Shown: positions 27,916-39,525, counted from the first letter of the stretch. The stretch: DNA of 64,000 nt from Chromohalobacter sp. 11-W (GCF_029889905.1 NZ_JARANZ010000005.1:186001-250000), one strand, 5' to 3'. Numbers and translations: made by a program. The notes: a model not told the origin generated them from the sequence alone.

Positions 27916-29232
27916 ATGAGTGATCGCGCCTCCTCCCTGACGCGGCTCTACGAGCGCTTGACCGGCGACGAAGACAGCCGGCTATGCAAGGATATTCCCG
28001 ACGCCGCCTGCCATGAACAGCCCGGCAACTTCCTGCGCCATTTACTGGCCTCGCTGGGCAACAAGCTCGCCGATGAGCTTTCCAGCGCCCGCCTGGTATT
28101 GCCGTGGCTGCTGGGCGCCCTCGGCGCGCCGGTGTGGATGGTCGGCTTTCTGGTCCCGATCCGCGAGGCCGGCGCCCTGCTGCCGCAAGTGTTCGTTGCC
28201 GGTTACATTCGCCTCAAGGCAATTCGCAAGGGCGTGTGGGTCACCGGCGGTATCGTACAAGCGCTCGCAGCGCTGGTGATGGCTATCATGGCGCTGTTCG
28301 GCCAGGGCGCCTGGGGCGGCGCCATCGTTCTTGCGGCCTTGGTGATGCTGTCGCTCGGCCGCGGGCTCTCGTCGATTGCCACCAAGGACGTGCTGGGCAA
28401 GACGATTTCCAAGCAACGCCGAGGCACGCTCATGGGATGGAGCGGTAGCGTCGCAGGCGCCATCACACTGGCCGTGGGCGCTGTGCTGATGCTGTTCGGC
28501 GACCGCCCGGGGCAGATTGCGCTGGCGATCCTGCTGCTCATCGCCACGCTCGGCTGGGCGCTTAATGCTCTCTGGGCATCACGCATCAAGGAAGAGCCCG
28601 GCGCCACCGAAGGCGGCATGAATGTCTGGAGCAGCCTCGGTGAAGGCCTGCGCCTGCTGCGTACCGACCGACACTTCCTGCACTTCAACATGGCGCGGGC
28701 ACTGCTGCTTTCCAGCGCGCTGGCGCTGCCTTATATCGCCCTGCTGGGACAACAACAAAGCGGCTCCAACCTCGGTGGTCTGGGTATCATGATCCTGGTC
28801 TCGGGCCTGGCGGGTATGCTGGCCAGCCCTATATGGGGCAAGCTTGCAGACCGCTCCAGCCGTAAGGTAATGCGCGACAGCGCCGCGATTGCCGCGTTGT
28901 GCTGCGCGGCAGCGGCATTGATCGCCTGGCTGCCCGGCGCCTGGAGCGACAGCGTGTGGCCTTATGCGTTGGTGTACGCGCTGCTCGTCATCGCCCATGC
29001 CGGCGTGCGCCTGGGGCGCAAGGCCTACGTGATCGACATGGCAGGCAGCGACAAGCGTGCCTTGTATGTCGCGCTCTCCAATACTTTCACCGGGATCCTC
29101 ATGTTGCTAGTGGGCGGGCTGCTGGGCGCCATCGCGCACTTCACCGGCAGCGCTGGGCTATTGCTGGTCCTGGCACTGTGCGCCCTTGGTGCAACAGCCT
29201 CCAGCCAACGCCTGCCGGAGGTCGAGATGTAA
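27916..29232 (+). CDS. Major facilitator superfamily transporter
   Basis: The 438-residue protein has about 12 membrane segments and the MFS loop GKLADRSSRKVMRD between segments of the second half. A long cytosolic N-terminus (about 50 residues, CKDIPDAACHEQPGNF) precedes the first segment. The substrate is not recognisable. AAGGA lies before the ATG. It ends 71 nt before the LOV gene and could be co-transcribed with it, but a functional link is not evident. Confidence 0.82.
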   Translation: MSDRASSLTRLYERLTGDEDSRLCKDIPDAACHEQPGNFLRHLLASLGNKLADELSSARLVLPWLLGALGAPVWMVGFLVPIREAGALLPQVFVAGYIRLKAIRKGVWVTGGIVQALAALVMAIMALFGQGAWGGAIVLAALVMLSLGRGLSSIATKDVLGKTISKQRRGTLMGWSGSVAGAITLAVGAVLMLFGDRPGQIALAILLLIATLGWALNALWASRIKEEPGATEGGMNVWSSLGEGLRLLRTDRHFLHFNMARALLLSSALALPYIALLGQQQSGSNLGGLGIMILVSGLAGMLASPIWGKLADRSSRKVMRDSAAIAALCCAAAALIAWLPGAWSDSVWPYALVYALLVIAHAGVRLGRKAYVIDMAGSDKRALYVALSNTFTGILMLLVGGLLGAIAHFTGSAGLLLVLALCALGATASSQRLPEVEM

Positions 29233-29303
29233 TACGTCGCGTTGAAATCCACCCCCGGCATGGCCATGATGAGTGCATGACAGTCCCAAGGAACGCAGAG
29301 ACG

Positions 29304-29738
29304 ATGAAACGACCTCCCATGATCAGCCCGGCGCTACTTGAGCGTATTGTCAACGCGTCAGACGATGGCATCGTGGTGGCCGAACAGGAAGGCGACGAAA
29401 CCATCCTGATCTATGCCAACCAAGGCTTCGAACGACTCACCGGCTACAGTGTCGACGAGATCCTCTATCGCGACTGCCGCTTCCTCCAGAACGGCGACCA
29501 CGATCAGCCCCAGTTGGATAACATTCGTCAGGCGATCCGCGAGGGACGGCCCTGCCGGGAGGTCTTGCGCAACTATCGCAAGGACGGCTCGATGTTCTGG
29601 AACGAACTTTCGATCACGCCTGTCTACGACGATGAAGACCAACTGACCTACTTCGTCGGCGTGCAGAAGGATGTCACCGAGCGTGTCGAAGCGATGCAGG
29701 AGCTCGAGCGTCTGCGTGCCGAGCGCGGGCAAGCCTGA
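29304..29738 (+). CDS. Short LOV-domain blue-light photoreceptor
   Basis: The 144-residue protein is a single PAS domain of the LOV class. It has the flavin-binding signature RDCRFLQ with the photoactive C58, preceded by IVVAEQEGDETILIYANQGFERLTGYS. The segments NYRKDGSMFWNELSITPV and YFVGVQKDVT follow, with a C-terminal helix EAMQELERLRAERG. This is the layout of the short LOV proteins of Pseudomonas putida (PpSB1/PpSB2-LOV): a sensor with no output domain that signals through its helices, probably as a dimer. The start at 29304 is preferred (AAGGAA upstream); 29277 and 29319 are alternatives. No partner is obvious nearby. Confidence 0.88.
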   Translation: MKRPPMISPALLERIVNASDDGIVVAEQEGDETILIYANQGFERLTGYSVDEILYRDCRFLQNGDHDQPQLDNIRQAIREGRPCREVLRNYRKDGSMFWNELSITPVYDDEDQLTYFVGVQKDVTERVEAMQELERLRAERGQA

Positions 29739-29859
29739 GAGAAAGTTTCAAGCGACGGGACGCGCGGCGAGGAGACGTGATTTCATCGCGCTAGCCTTTA
29801 CGCCACGCCCCCTCTATCATCGTTACTCGTGATCCACTTCCCAACCAAACCGGAATTCC

Positions 29860-31521
<1,662 letters not shown>

Positions 31522-31543
31522 CCCGAGTGCGTCGTAGCACCGA

Positions 31544-31575
31544 GGCCCCGCTGTGTAATGCAGCGGGGCTTTTTA
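31544..31575 (+). terminator. Rho-independent terminator of ettA
   Basis: GCCCCGCT (31545-31552) pairs with AGCGGGGC (31562-31569) around a short loop and is followed by TTTTT. It lies 23 nt past the ettA stop, a textbook intrinsic terminator. The rest of the gap to 31764 shows no gene. Confidence 0.92.
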
Positions 31576-31764
31576 CGCGCTGTCGAAAAGCGTCGGGGCG
31601 TGATCAGCAGAACATTGCTGATGGATATGTAACACGGCTCTCTCATCGACGTTGCCTAACCTCGTCACCGCTCGCCGATGTCGCGATCAGTGCTTGGCTG
31701 AAAGGCGCGGAAGACGAGGTTGGCGTCGATAAAATGGATTTTGCCACAGCTGAAGGATGACGTG

Positions 31765-33129
31765 ATGATCGCCGTGATTACCTGGCCCTACAAGCAGTTC
31801 AACCGCGTTCGGCAGAGCATCGCTTACCTCCCCTGCCTGCTGGCGCTGATTTATCTGGCCCTGGGGCTAATCGCCGTCGTGCCGCAGGTCTCCGAATCCG
31901 CTCTGCCCGAGATTCTCACCTACCTCGACTTCAAGGACCCAGATACGGCCCGAGCGCTGCTTTCGACGCTGATCGCCGGGATGATATCGATGGTAGTGTT
32001 CAGTTTCTCGATGGTCATGACGGTACTGTCTCAGGCCGGCGGCAACTTTTCACACAAGCTGGTCTTTGGTCTGATCACCGAACGCCATCACCAGAAGGTG
32101 CTTGGCCACTACCTGGGGACCATTCTCTTCATACTGATTCTGCTGATGGTGCCTTTCGAAGGGGGGACACCCAGCCTGTGGCGTTCACTTGGCGGGTATC
32201 TCGGGGTTTTGATGGTGATCCATTGCCTGGGGCTGTTCGTCTATTTCATCCACAACGCCTCTCAGTCAGTCCAGATCAACGCCGTTCTTCAAGGCTTGCA
32301 CCAGTCTACTCGCACGTCGATGCAGCGCCTGGAGAATCTGCAGCAGCAACCCCACTGGCAGCGATACGCGAACCTCGAAGTGCCTGCCGATGGCCATGTC
32401 ATCCACGCTCAGCGAAGCGGTTATGTGCAGAACGTTCAACTAGAGACGCTAGCGCACCTCGCCGAGGAGCACGATGCGGTCATTCATCTCGATTTCATGT
32501 TCGGCGACTACACCGTCGAAGGTTTCCCGCTCTTCCAGATCGATATCGCCAACGAGCCGGACGAGGCGTTCAATAACGCGGTGCTGGCGACCCTGATCTA
32601 TGTGCAAGGGGAGTCAATGAAGGATCTGTATATCAATGGCCTGACACAGCTAATGGAAATTGCCATCAAGGCGCTGTCACCGGGGATCAATGATCCGGGC
32701 ACCGCTCGCCTGTGTCTGCATCAATTGACTGAACTGCTGTGCCGACGCCTGAAGATCGCCCCCAGCAACGCCTTGACCGATGGAAACGGCACACTGAGAG
32801 TGAGCTGGGCGACCCACGACTTCGAGAGTCTGCTCTATCGACTCTTTAACCCGATCCTGCATTACGGTCGCGACGATATCAGCATCGTTCTGGCCTTGCT
32901 CAAGTCCTTGAAGACCCTCTCGCTATTTGCCGACGATGAGGCGCTGGCAGTCATTCAAGCGCACGCCGACCGTGTCGTCGACGCACTGAAAAAGGCGGCC
33001 AAGGATCCCCTTGACCGCCATTTCATCGCTAGGCGCATGCAGGCCGGCGAACACCGCTTAAAGCTGCCAGACGGCTTCTCTCAAGCAATGCCGCCAACCG
33101 ACGCCGTCAACGTCCCCGACCACGAATGA
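31765..33129 (+). CDS. DUF2254 family membrane protein
   Basis: The 454-residue protein has four membrane segments in the first 170 residues (about 17-38, 63-88, 112-131, 141-163). The rest is a large soluble domain with the conserved [15 protein letters not shown] region seen as [23 protein letters not shown]. This matches DUF2254 proteins, whose function is unknown. The ATG at 31765 follows AAGGA; an ATG at 31720 lacks a clear site. The 3' end overlaps the convergent DUF1328 gene by 23 nt, so the two transcripts are antisense to each other there. Confidence 0.88.
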   Translation: MIAVITWPYKQFNRVRQSIAYLPCLLALIYLALGLIAVVPQVSESALPEILTYLDFKDPDTARALLSTLIAGMISMVVFSFSMVMTVLSQAGGNFSHKLVFGLITERHHQKVLGHYLGTILFILILLMVPFEGGTPSLWRSLGGYLGVLMVIHCLGLFVYFIHNASQSVQINAVLQGLHQSTRTSMQRLENLQQQPHWQRYANLEVPADGHVIHAQRSGYVQNVQLETLAHLAEEHDAVIHLDFMFGDYTVEGFPLFQIDIANEPDEAFNNAVLATLIYVQGESMKDLYINGLTQLMEIAIKALSPGINDPGTARLCLHQLTELLCRRLKIAPSNALTDGNGTLRVSWATHDFESLLYRLFNPILHYGRDDISIVLALLKSLKTLSLFADDEALAVIQAHADRVVDALKKAAKDPLDRHFIARRMQAGEHRLKLPDGFSQAMPPTDAVNVPDHE

Positions 33130-33265
33130 GCGTTACCACGAACAGCACCAAGAAGACGAAGAACAAGACCTTGGCGATGGTCGCGGCGGCCCCGGCAATA
33201 CCGCCGAAGCCGAGAACGCCTGCAACGACGGCGATGATCAGAAAAATGATCGCATAATTGAGCAT
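33107..33265 (-). CDS. DUF1328 family small membrane protein (YtjA-like)
   Basis: A 52-codon gene reads [20 protein letters not shown] followed by [20 protein letters not shown] and a basic end LIRGRGR. These are two membrane helices with the GFGGIAG...AKVLF pattern of DUF1328/YtjA proteins. AGGAAAT precedes the ATG at 33265. Relatives are small inner-membrane proteins of unknown function that often appear among stress genes. Its last 23 nt overlap the 3' end of the DUF2254 gene on the other strand. Confidence 0.9.
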   Translation of the reverse strand: MLNYAIIFLIIAVVAGVLGFGGIAGAAATIAKVLFFVFLVLFVVTLIRGRGR

Positions 33266-33379
33266 GAGTTATTTCCTTCCGTTGGATGTTGTCTATCTGG
33301 CTCTCATTGTCCATGAGAGACGCCTCAAGGGTTGTCCGTAATCCGCCCAACGTCAAGCGAGAACCGCCCGCGGCCACCG

Positions 33380-34300
33380 TCACTTCGAATACAGCGAAGT
33401 CTCACCGCGTGGCCGCGTCTTGAAGCGCCGATGCAGCCATAGATACTGCTCTGGGTGGCGGCGAATGGCGTCTTCGATGAGGCCATTGATGCGTGTGGCG
33501 TCGGCAACATCGTCCCCGCTCGGAAAACCCTCCAACGCAGGCAGGTATTCCAGCATGTACGTCTCATCACCGGGGTTGCGATGAAAAATCAATGGCATCA
33601 CCGGCGCCCCCGTCATACGGGCAATCTTCGCCGTCAATTTGAGTGTCGCAGCTTCGACCCCGAAAAAGGGCGCGAAGACGCTGGCATCACGGCCGAAATC
33701 CTGATCCGGCGAGTACCACACGGCGTGACCTTCCTTGATACGACGCACCACGCCGCGCAGATCGTGGCGGTCGATGGCACGCCCGAAGATACGCCGTCGT
33801 GCACGCGTCATGAAGCGCTCGAATAGCGGGTTGTCATGCGCCCGGTAGACGACGTCCGCAGGAAAGAACAGCGAATGCAGCGCACCGCCGAGGTCGAGGG
33901 TCGAGAAATGCACGCCAATGATTAACGCCCCTTTGCCCTGCGCCAAGGCTTGAGTCATGTGCTCTTCGCCCTTGAAGGTCACGCGATGGCGCAAATGCTC
34001 GGGATCACGGCACCAGCCAGTGGCAGTCTCGAGAATGCCCTTGCCGTTGGCGATGAAGGTCTCACGTACCAGCCGAGACCGCTCCTCCTCGCTCAATTCG
34101 GGAAAGCATAACGCCAGATTGGTCTCGGTAATGCGTCGGCGACTGCGCGCGAAGCGCCAGGCACACAGACCGATGAGGCGCCCCACCGCCATCTTGAGGC
34201 GCCAGGGCAGCCAGGCACCGAGACGCATCAGTCCGATGGCAAGCCAGGTGGGCCAATAGCGGGGATGGGCGAAACTGTCAGGAAATACGTGCTTGGCCAT
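33380..34300 (-). CDS. lpxL: Lipid A biosynthesis late acyltransferase (LpxL/HtrB family)
   Basis: The enzyme adds a secondary acyl chain to lipid A at the inner membrane. The 306-residue protein has an N-terminal membrane anchor region (about 15-50). The HX4D catalytic motif is H131-FSTL-D136, followed by AVWYSPDQDFG and the C-terminal QYLWLHRRFKTRPRGE, all typical of LpxL/LpxM/LpxP. It resembles LpxL more than LpxM, but the acyl chain used cannot be told. It is transcribed leftwards after alr with a 43-nt gap. Confidence 0.9.
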   Translation of the reverse strand: MAKHVFPDSFAHPRYWPTWLAIGLMRLGAWLPWRLKMAVGRLIGLCAWRFARSRRRITETNLALCFPELSEEERSRLVRETFIANGKGILETATGWCRDPEHLRHRVTFKGEEHMTQALAQGKGALIIGVHFSTLDLGGALHSLFFPADVVYRAHDNPLFERFMTRARRRIFGRAIDRHDLRGVVRRIKEGHAVWYSPDQDFGRDASVFAPFFGVEAATLKLTAKIARMTGAPVMPLIFHRNPGDETYMLEYLPALEGFPSGDDVADATRINGLIEDAIRRHPEQYLWLHRRFKTRPRGETSLYSK

Positions 34301-34343
34301 ATCTCTCTCGGGGCATCGAAACGCCGCTCATTGTAGCGGATTT

Positions 34344-35438
34344 TCACACTCTGTCGGCCAGCCGATAGCGGCGTGGCACGCGGGGCAAGACACCGGTCAT
34401 CAGCGTATAGCTGATGGTATCGCAGTGACGCGCCACTTCATCGATGGGCAGTCCTTCACCCCACAGCACGACCCGGCTACCGATGCGCGCCTCGGGCACC
34501 TCAGTGAGGTCGACCGTCAGCATGTCCATGGAGACCTTGCCGGCCAACGGCACACGCTGCCCCTCGACGAGTACCGGCGTGCCATCCCGAGCGTGGCGAT
34601 CGTAGCCATCACCGTAACCACATGCGACCACGCCAATGCGCGAGGGGCGCGGGGCCCGCCAACGCCCGCCGTAACCGACCGCTTCTCCCGTGCTCAGTTC
34701 ACGCACCGCGATGATCTCGGAGCTCAACGTCATCACCGGCTTGAGGGCGCGACTGGCATCATTGGCGCCTTCCAGCGGGTCACTGCCATAGAGCATGACG
34801 CCCGGACGCGTCCATGCACCGTGCGTCTGCGGCCAGGCCAGCGTGGCCGGCGAATTGGCGAGGCACACCGGCGCCTCAAGCTGCTCGCGCAGCGCCTCGA
34901 CACACGCCATCTGGCGGCACAAATACGCCGGCTCGAGCGCATCGGCGGTGGCGAAGTGCGTCATCATATGCAGGTCGGTGACCTGATCCGGCGCCGCCTT
35001 CAGGCGCTGCCAACGCGACACGAAGGCCTCCGGCGCGAACCCTAGGCGATGCATGCCGGAATCCAGCTTTAGCCAGGTCGGAATCGGCGTCCGAGGCTGA
35101 AACGCCAGCAAGGCGTCGAGCTGCCAGTCACTGTGCACGGCGATCCAGAGCCGATGCGCGTCGATGAGCGGCAACTCCTCGGCGTCGAAGAATCCCTCCA
35201 GCAGCATGATCGGTTGCACGATGCCCGCGTCGCGCAGCGCCACCGCTTCCTCGAGACTCGCGACGGCGAAGGCAGGGGCCATATCGGCCAGGGCGTTGGC
35301 GCACTCTACCGCACCATGGCCGTAGGCGCCCGCCTTGAGGACCGCCATGGCACGGCTGTGCGGCGCTTGATCGCAGGCAAGACGATAATTTTGGCGCAAA
35401 GCGCCCAGGTCGATGTCGGCGATTAACGGCCGAGACAT
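34344..35438 (-). CDS. alr: Alanine racemase
   Basis: Alr makes D-alanine for peptidoglycan. The 364-residue PLP enzyme has the cofactor lysine K35 in VLKAGAYGHG. The second catalytic tyrosine lies in AVGYGGRW (about residue 253), and the phosphate and active-site regions are PGVMLYGSDP and KVSMDMLTVDLT. The usual KADAYGHG/KANAYGHG has glycine in the variable place here. The ATG at 35438 is chosen because AAGGA lies 9 nt before it, rather than an in-frame start 21 nt upstream. It may be the biosynthetic (Alr) or catabolic (DadX) form; no dadA is nearby. Confidence 0.93.
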   Translation of the reverse strand: MSRPLIADIDLGALRQNYRLACDQAPHSRAMAVLKAGAYGHGAVECANALADMAPAFAVASLEEAVALRDAGIVQPIMLLEGFFDAEELPLIDAHRLWIAVHSDWQLDALLAFQPRTPIPTWLKLDSGMHRLGFAPEAFVSRWQRLKAAPDQVTDLHMMTHFATADALEPAYLCRQMACVEALREQLEAPVCLANSPATLAWPQTHGAWTRPGVMLYGSDPLEGANDASRALKPVMTLSSEIIAVRELSTGEAVGYGGRWRAPRPSRIGVVACGYGDGYDRHARDGTPVLVEGQRVPLAGKVSMDMLTVDLTEVPEARIGSRVVLWGEGLPIDEVARHCDTISYTLMTGVLPRVPRRYRLADRV

Positions 35439-35515
35439 GGCAAACGTTCCTTCTGACAAGGCAATAACAGGCGCCCTATTCTACCTCGCCCACGGCAGTG
35501 GTGCGTGGCACGACG

Positions 35516-35542
35516 CAAAACGCCGCACCCAAGGTGCGGCGT
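35516..35542 (-). terminator. Rho-independent terminator of the TolC-type gene
   Basis: On the minus strand past the stop at 35569, ACGCCGCACC (35542-35533) pairs perfectly with GGTGCGGCGT (35529-35520). The loop is 3 nt and TTTT follows. It separates the outer-membrane channel gene from alr. Confidence 0.88.
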
Positions 35543-35568
35543 CACGAATGCCACTTGTCGAACTCGCG

Positions 35569-37041
35569 TCAGGGCGTGGACGACTGCTCCATCGTGGGTC
35601 GCTCACCGATGTCTTCCATCTGGCTCATACCGCCATCCTCGGGTAGACGTAGCGTCACCGTCTGACTCTCCCGCAGCCACTGGTTGAGATCGCGAATCAC
35701 ACCCTGATCGAGCACCCCGGCCTGCTGACGCAGCTCTACCATGTCGGTCACGTAGGTATAACGCGCATCGGCATAATCGGACACCGCTTGATACAAGGCC
35801 TGCTCGGCGTCGAGCACATCGACGATATTGCGGGTCCCCACCTCGTAGCCGGAACGCGTCGCTTCCAGCGCGCTACGGTTGGAGACGATCGCCTGCCGCT
35901 GGGCCTCGACGCTTTCGACATCGTTCATGACCTGCGTGAACAGCGAGCGTACCTGCTGTGTGGTATCGCGACGCTGGGCCTCGAAATCGTACTGCGTGGC
36001 CTCTAGCGAGTAGGTCTGCTGACGCACCTGAGCGCTGGTCGTCCCGCCACTGTAGATAGGCAGTGAGGCCTGGAGCCCGACTTGTGTGTCCGCGTTGTGG
36101 CCGTCCAGATAGTCCTGGTCACTATCCGAATAATTATAGTTGGCAAAGGCCGAGAGCGTCGGCTTATGGCCGGCTTCCGCCTGCTCGACTTCCGCCTGAG
36201 ACACATCCACCGCGGCCTGCGCCGCCTGCACATTGGGATTATTGGCGATTGCCATCTGAATCCAGTTATCGCGCCCCGCCGGCTCGGGAGACTCGATGGG
36301 AATATCGTCCGACAAGGCGTCGATGCTGTCGTAACGCTTACCGGTCAGACGTTCCAGCGCCTCGAAACTGACCTGCAGGTCGTTTTCGGCGGAAATACGC
36401 TGGGAGCGGGCTAGATCGTAAGACGCCTGCGCCTCGTTGACATCGGTGGTTGCCACTAGCCCGACATCGAATTGCTCCTGCGCCTGGTCGAGCTGGCGCT
36501 TGATCGCTTTCTCCTGGGAAATACTCGCTTCGAGCACGTCATTGGCGCGCAAGATCTCGAAATACGCCGAGGCGACATCATAGAGCAACTGCTGGCGATC
36601 GGCTTGAAGCAAAAGCGCTTGCTGACCAGTCTCGCGTTTGGCGATTTCAAGCTCAGCCCAGCTCGTGGCGTCGTACAACGCCTGGGTCAATTCAATCCCG
36701 GCGCTGGTCGAGTTATAGCTGCTTTCGGAACCCGTCCCAGTGCCTCCCGTTCCGGCACCTCCCAAAGCACTCGATGAACTCTGGCTCTCCAGCGTGTTGT
36801 TATGCGCGACCTGCGCGGTTGCATCAATTTGCGGCAACAAGCTACCACGCGCCACGTCACGCCCGGCCTCGACACTCTGAAAGGTCGACCGCGAGGCACC
36901 CAGAGTGGAATTGTTCTGCAGGGCGTCCTGCGTAATGGTCCACAAATCGGCGGCGTGCGCCTGAGAGGTAACAGCGGCGGCGATCAACACCGGCAATAAA
37001 CGCAGCCGAAATTTCGGCGATGACGGCTCTCGAGAGGACAT
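35569..37041 (-). CDS. tolC: TolC-family outer-membrane channel protein
   Basis: TolC proteins are trimeric outer-membrane/periplasmic tunnels used by efflux pumps and type I secretion. The 490-residue precursor has a signal peptide ending SQAHA (about 30). Two OEP repeats of long helices follow (about 35-245 and 255-460), with GIELTQALYDATSWAEL and the second-repeat GLQASLPIYSGGTTSAQVRQ and YEVGTRNIVDVLDAEQALY. It ends in an acidic, Met-rich tail. It is a single gene with a strong terminator and no adjacent pump, as usual for the general TolC. The 277-nt gap to rpoS shows no gene. Confidence 0.9.
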   Translation of the reverse strand: MSSREPSSPKFRLRLLPVLIAAAVTSQAHAADLWTITQDALQNNSTLGASRSTFQSVEAGRDVARGSLLPQIDATAQVAHNNTLESQSSSSALGGAGTGGTGTGSESSYNSTSAGIELTQALYDATSWAELEIAKRETGQQALLLQADRQQLLYDVASAYFEILRANDVLEASISQEKAIKRQLDQAQEQFDVGLVATTDVNEAQASYDLARSQRISAENDLQVSFEALERLTGKRYDSIDALSDDIPIESPEPAGRDNWIQMAIANNPNVQAAQAAVDVSQAEVEQAEAGHKPTLSAFANYNYSDSDQDYLDGHNADTQVGLQASLPIYSGGTTSAQVRQQTYSLEATQYDFEAQRRDTTQQVRSLFTQVMNDVESVEAQRQAIVSNRSALEATRSGYEVGTRNIVDVLDAEQALYQAVSDYADARYTYVTDMVELRQQAGVLDQGVIRDLNQWLRESQTVTLRLPEDGGMSQMEDIGERPTMEQSSTP

Positions 37042-37318
37042 CGGCTTGGGTTCCTTTCTTTTGACGCACGTCCTTTGACGAACGTGCTTTTGACTGACTT
37101 GCTTCCACTGATTTTCTCGGGGGCGAGCTGATTACGGGCTCGACGACCGGCAGTGTCACCGCCAACAGGGGCATCGGGGTTACATACAATGCCGCATGTA
37201 TTGCCTCAGATCAATGTATCAGGCAAATAAGCAAGTACCAAGGATAGCGTGGAAAGCGCGTCATTGCCGTGACAGACCCGTGGCATGACAAGCCATGCGG
37301 CTCATCATGCCTGGTGTA

Positions 37319-38296
37319 TCATTCGAAAATAGAATCCAGCGACAACCCTTGCTTCTCCAGTACTCGGCGCAATTTTTTCAACGCCTCGACCTGAATCTGG
37401 CGCACCCGCTCGCGCGTCAGACCGATTTCCGCCCCGACATCCTCGAGGGTCGCGGCTTCATGCCCGCGCAAGCCGAAACGACGCACGACGACTTCCATCT
37501 GTTTGTCGGTCAACTCCGCCAGCCAGTCATCGACGTGCTGCTTGACGTCGTTGCCGACCAGCAGCGACTCGGGGCCAGCTTCGTTTTCATCGGCCAGCGT
37601 GTCGATCAAGGGCTTATCGCTCTCGCCGCCCATCGGATAATCGACCGACGACACGCGTTCGTTGAGCCCGAGCATCTTCTTGACGGTACCCACCGGCTTG
37701 TCCAGAAAGTCGGCGATTTCCTCGGCTGTGGCTTCGTGATCGAGTCGTTGCGTCAGCTCGCGCGCCGCCCGCAGGTATATGTTGAGTTCCTTGACCACGT
37801 GAATGGGCAAGCGAATCGTGCGCGTCTGATTCATCAACGCCCGTTCGATGGTCTGGCGAATCCACCAAGTCGCATAGGTAGAGAAGCGAAAGCCCCGTTC
37901 GGGGTCGAACTTTTCCACGGCACGAATCAGACCCAGGTTGCCTTCCTCGATGAGATCGAGCAGTGACAATCCCCGGTTGAGATAGCGTCTAGCGATCTTG
38001 ACCACCAGACGCAGATTGGACTCGATCATGCGCTGGCGCCCAGCGGGATCGCCCTTCTGGGCCAGGCGTCCATAGTGCACTTCTTCTTCGGGGGTCAAAA
38101 GCGGCGAAAAGCCGATCTCATTGAGGTAAATCTGTGTTGCGTCGAGGCTTTGATGGTAACTTTTTTCGTCACGATTCAGCGCTTTCTCGAACGCATCGTC
38201 ATCCTTGTCGCTAGCAACCTCTACGGCATCGACTTCCACTTCGTTATCAACGTCGTCGAGATCCACACCCTGAATATCCCGCTCCAGCATGCTCAT
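37319..38296 (-). CDS. rpoS: RNA polymerase sigma factor RpoS
   Basis: RpoS directs stationary-phase and general-stress transcription. The 325-residue factor has an acidic N-terminus and region 1.2 ([21 protein letters not shown]). Region 2 carries [35 protein letters not shown], then come region 3 ([19 protein letters not shown]) and region 4 with the DNA-binding helix [21 protein letters not shown]. Length and sequence fit RpoS of gammaproteobacteria. It follows nlpD by 122 nt, where the main rpoS promoter is usually inside nlpD. Confidence 0.98.
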   Translation of the reverse strand: MSMLERDIQGVDLDDVDNEVEVDAVEVASDKDDDAFEKALNRDEKSYHQSLDATQIYLNEIGFSPLLTPEEEVHYGRLAQKGDPAGRQRMIESNLRLVVKIARRYLNRGLSLLDLIEEGNLGLIRAVEKFDPERGFRFSTYATWWIRQTIERALMNQTRTIRLPIHVVKELNIYLRAARELTQRLDHEATAEEIADFLDKPVGTVKKMLGLNERVSSVDYPMGGESDKPLIDTLADENEAGPESLLVGNDVKQHVDDWLAELTDKQMEVVVRRFGLRGHEAATLEDVGAEIGLTRERVRQIQVEALKKLRRVLEKQGLSLDSIFE

Positions 38297-38418
38297 ATCC
38301 GATACCCCACTTTACTGCTGCCGATTTGATGACCTCGGCCGGGGCGTGCGAGCCACCGGCCATGGCGGACTACCCGTTTATTGTTGTACGCATGTTCAGG
38401 GTCTGAGTCCTGCCGTGC

Positions 38419-39525
38419 TCAACGCGACGGCAGGTACTCCATTGGGTCTTGAGGCTGGCCGTCCTGGCGCACCTCGAAATGCAGCTTGACGCGATCGGCA
38501 TCGGTATCGCCCATGGTGGCAATGACCTCTCCTGCTTTGACGACATCGTTTTCCTCCACACGCAACGTATCGTTATGCGCGTAAGCACTCAGGAAATGGT
38601 CGTTATGCTTGAGAATGATGAGGTTGCCATATCCGCGGACGCCACTGCCGGCATACACCACGATGCCCGGACCCGCTGCCTTGACAGGTTGCCCCTTTTC
38701 ACCGGCGATATCAATGCCGGCCGTCACGGTGGAATTGTCGTCGAAACCGTTGACGACATTGCCCTCAGTGGGCCACTGCCAAGCCACATCGTCGACCGGC
38801 TGGTACTCGCGTTGCGAGCGATCGGCCGTCGCATCGCTTTCACCGGCGACGCTCGTGCCGGCCTCGCGGGTGGGCTCGGACGGCTCGTCGTCCGTCGCCT
38901 GGTCGTCCGTACTCGTACTATCGGCTTGCGTCTCCTGCGGCCCATCGCTGACGGTTGAGGCATCCGAGGCATCGCTCTTGGCTTCGTCATCGCGCGCAGA
39001 ATCGTCGGCCGCCTCGTCTGCGTCGTAGACCGGTCCCGGCGCACCGCTTTCGCGGGCATCGGAAGCAGCGCCTACGGCCTGCGCATCGATGGACGCGACA
39101 TCGACGTCACGGCCTTGGGAAGACGCACTGTCCGCCGGCACCAGCCAGTCATCGTCCTGGGCGCTACCACTCGTACCGGCACCATCGCCCAACGGGGTCG
39201 CGACCGCACCACTGGTCTCGTCGGACGCTTTACTTGACGCCGCCCGAGCATCGCCATCGGGGGTCAGGCGTAGCGTTTGCCCCGGATCGAGGCGATAGGG
39301 CGGCGTAATATCATTGAGTTGCGCCAAGTCACGGAAATCGAGGTTGTTCTGCCAGGCGATGCCATACAAGGTATCGCCCGACTTGACGGTATACGAACTC
39401 GGCGGCTCGCTGTTACGGCTGACCGAGAGATCCTGCACCTGGGGTGCGCCGCCGGAGCTTGCGCATCCCACAAGGCCCAGCGCCACGAGTCCCAGCGCGG
39501 GCATTAGTCGACGAGCGTCAGACAT
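38419..39525 (-). CDS. nlpD: Murein hydrolase activator NlpD (LysM/LytM lipoprotein)
   Basis: NlpD is an outer-membrane lipoprotein that activates the amidase AmiC at the division septum. The 368-residue precursor has a lipobox (LVGCAS, Cys 21) and a LysM domain (SYTVKSGDTLYGIAWQNNL, about 44-87). A very acidic Asp/Ser/Ala-rich linker spans about 92-245. The C-terminal degenerate LytM domain (GIDIAGEKGQPV, GYGNLIILKHNDHFLSAYAHN, LHFEVR) lacks the complete zinc site, as in E. coli NlpD. The linker is much longer than in E. coli and fits a halophile's acidic exported proteome. Its start overlaps the DUF368 gene stop by 8 nt. Confidence 0.95.
   Translation of the reverse strand: MSDARRLMPALGLVALGLVGCASSGGAPQVQDLSVSRNSEPPSSYTVKSGDTLYGIAWQNNLDFRDLAQLNDITPPYRLDPGQTLRLTPDGDARAASSKASDETSGAVATPLGDGAGTSGSAQDDDWLVPADSASSQGRDVDVASIDAQAVGAASDARESGAPGPVYDADEAADDSARDDEAKSDASDASTVSDGPQETQADSTSTDDQATDDEPSEPTREAGTSVAGESDATADRSQREYQPVDDVAWQWPTEGNVVNGFDDNSTVTAGIDIAGEKGQPVKAAGPGIVVYAGSGVRGYGNLIILKHNDHFLSAYAHNDTLRVEENDVVKAGEVIATMGDTDADRVKLHFEVRQDGQPQDPMEYLPSR

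Noticed and set aside
37265-37300. Weak hairpin around GCATG/CATGC after rpoS
   Set aside because: Short stem with poor extension and no T-run; could be chance.
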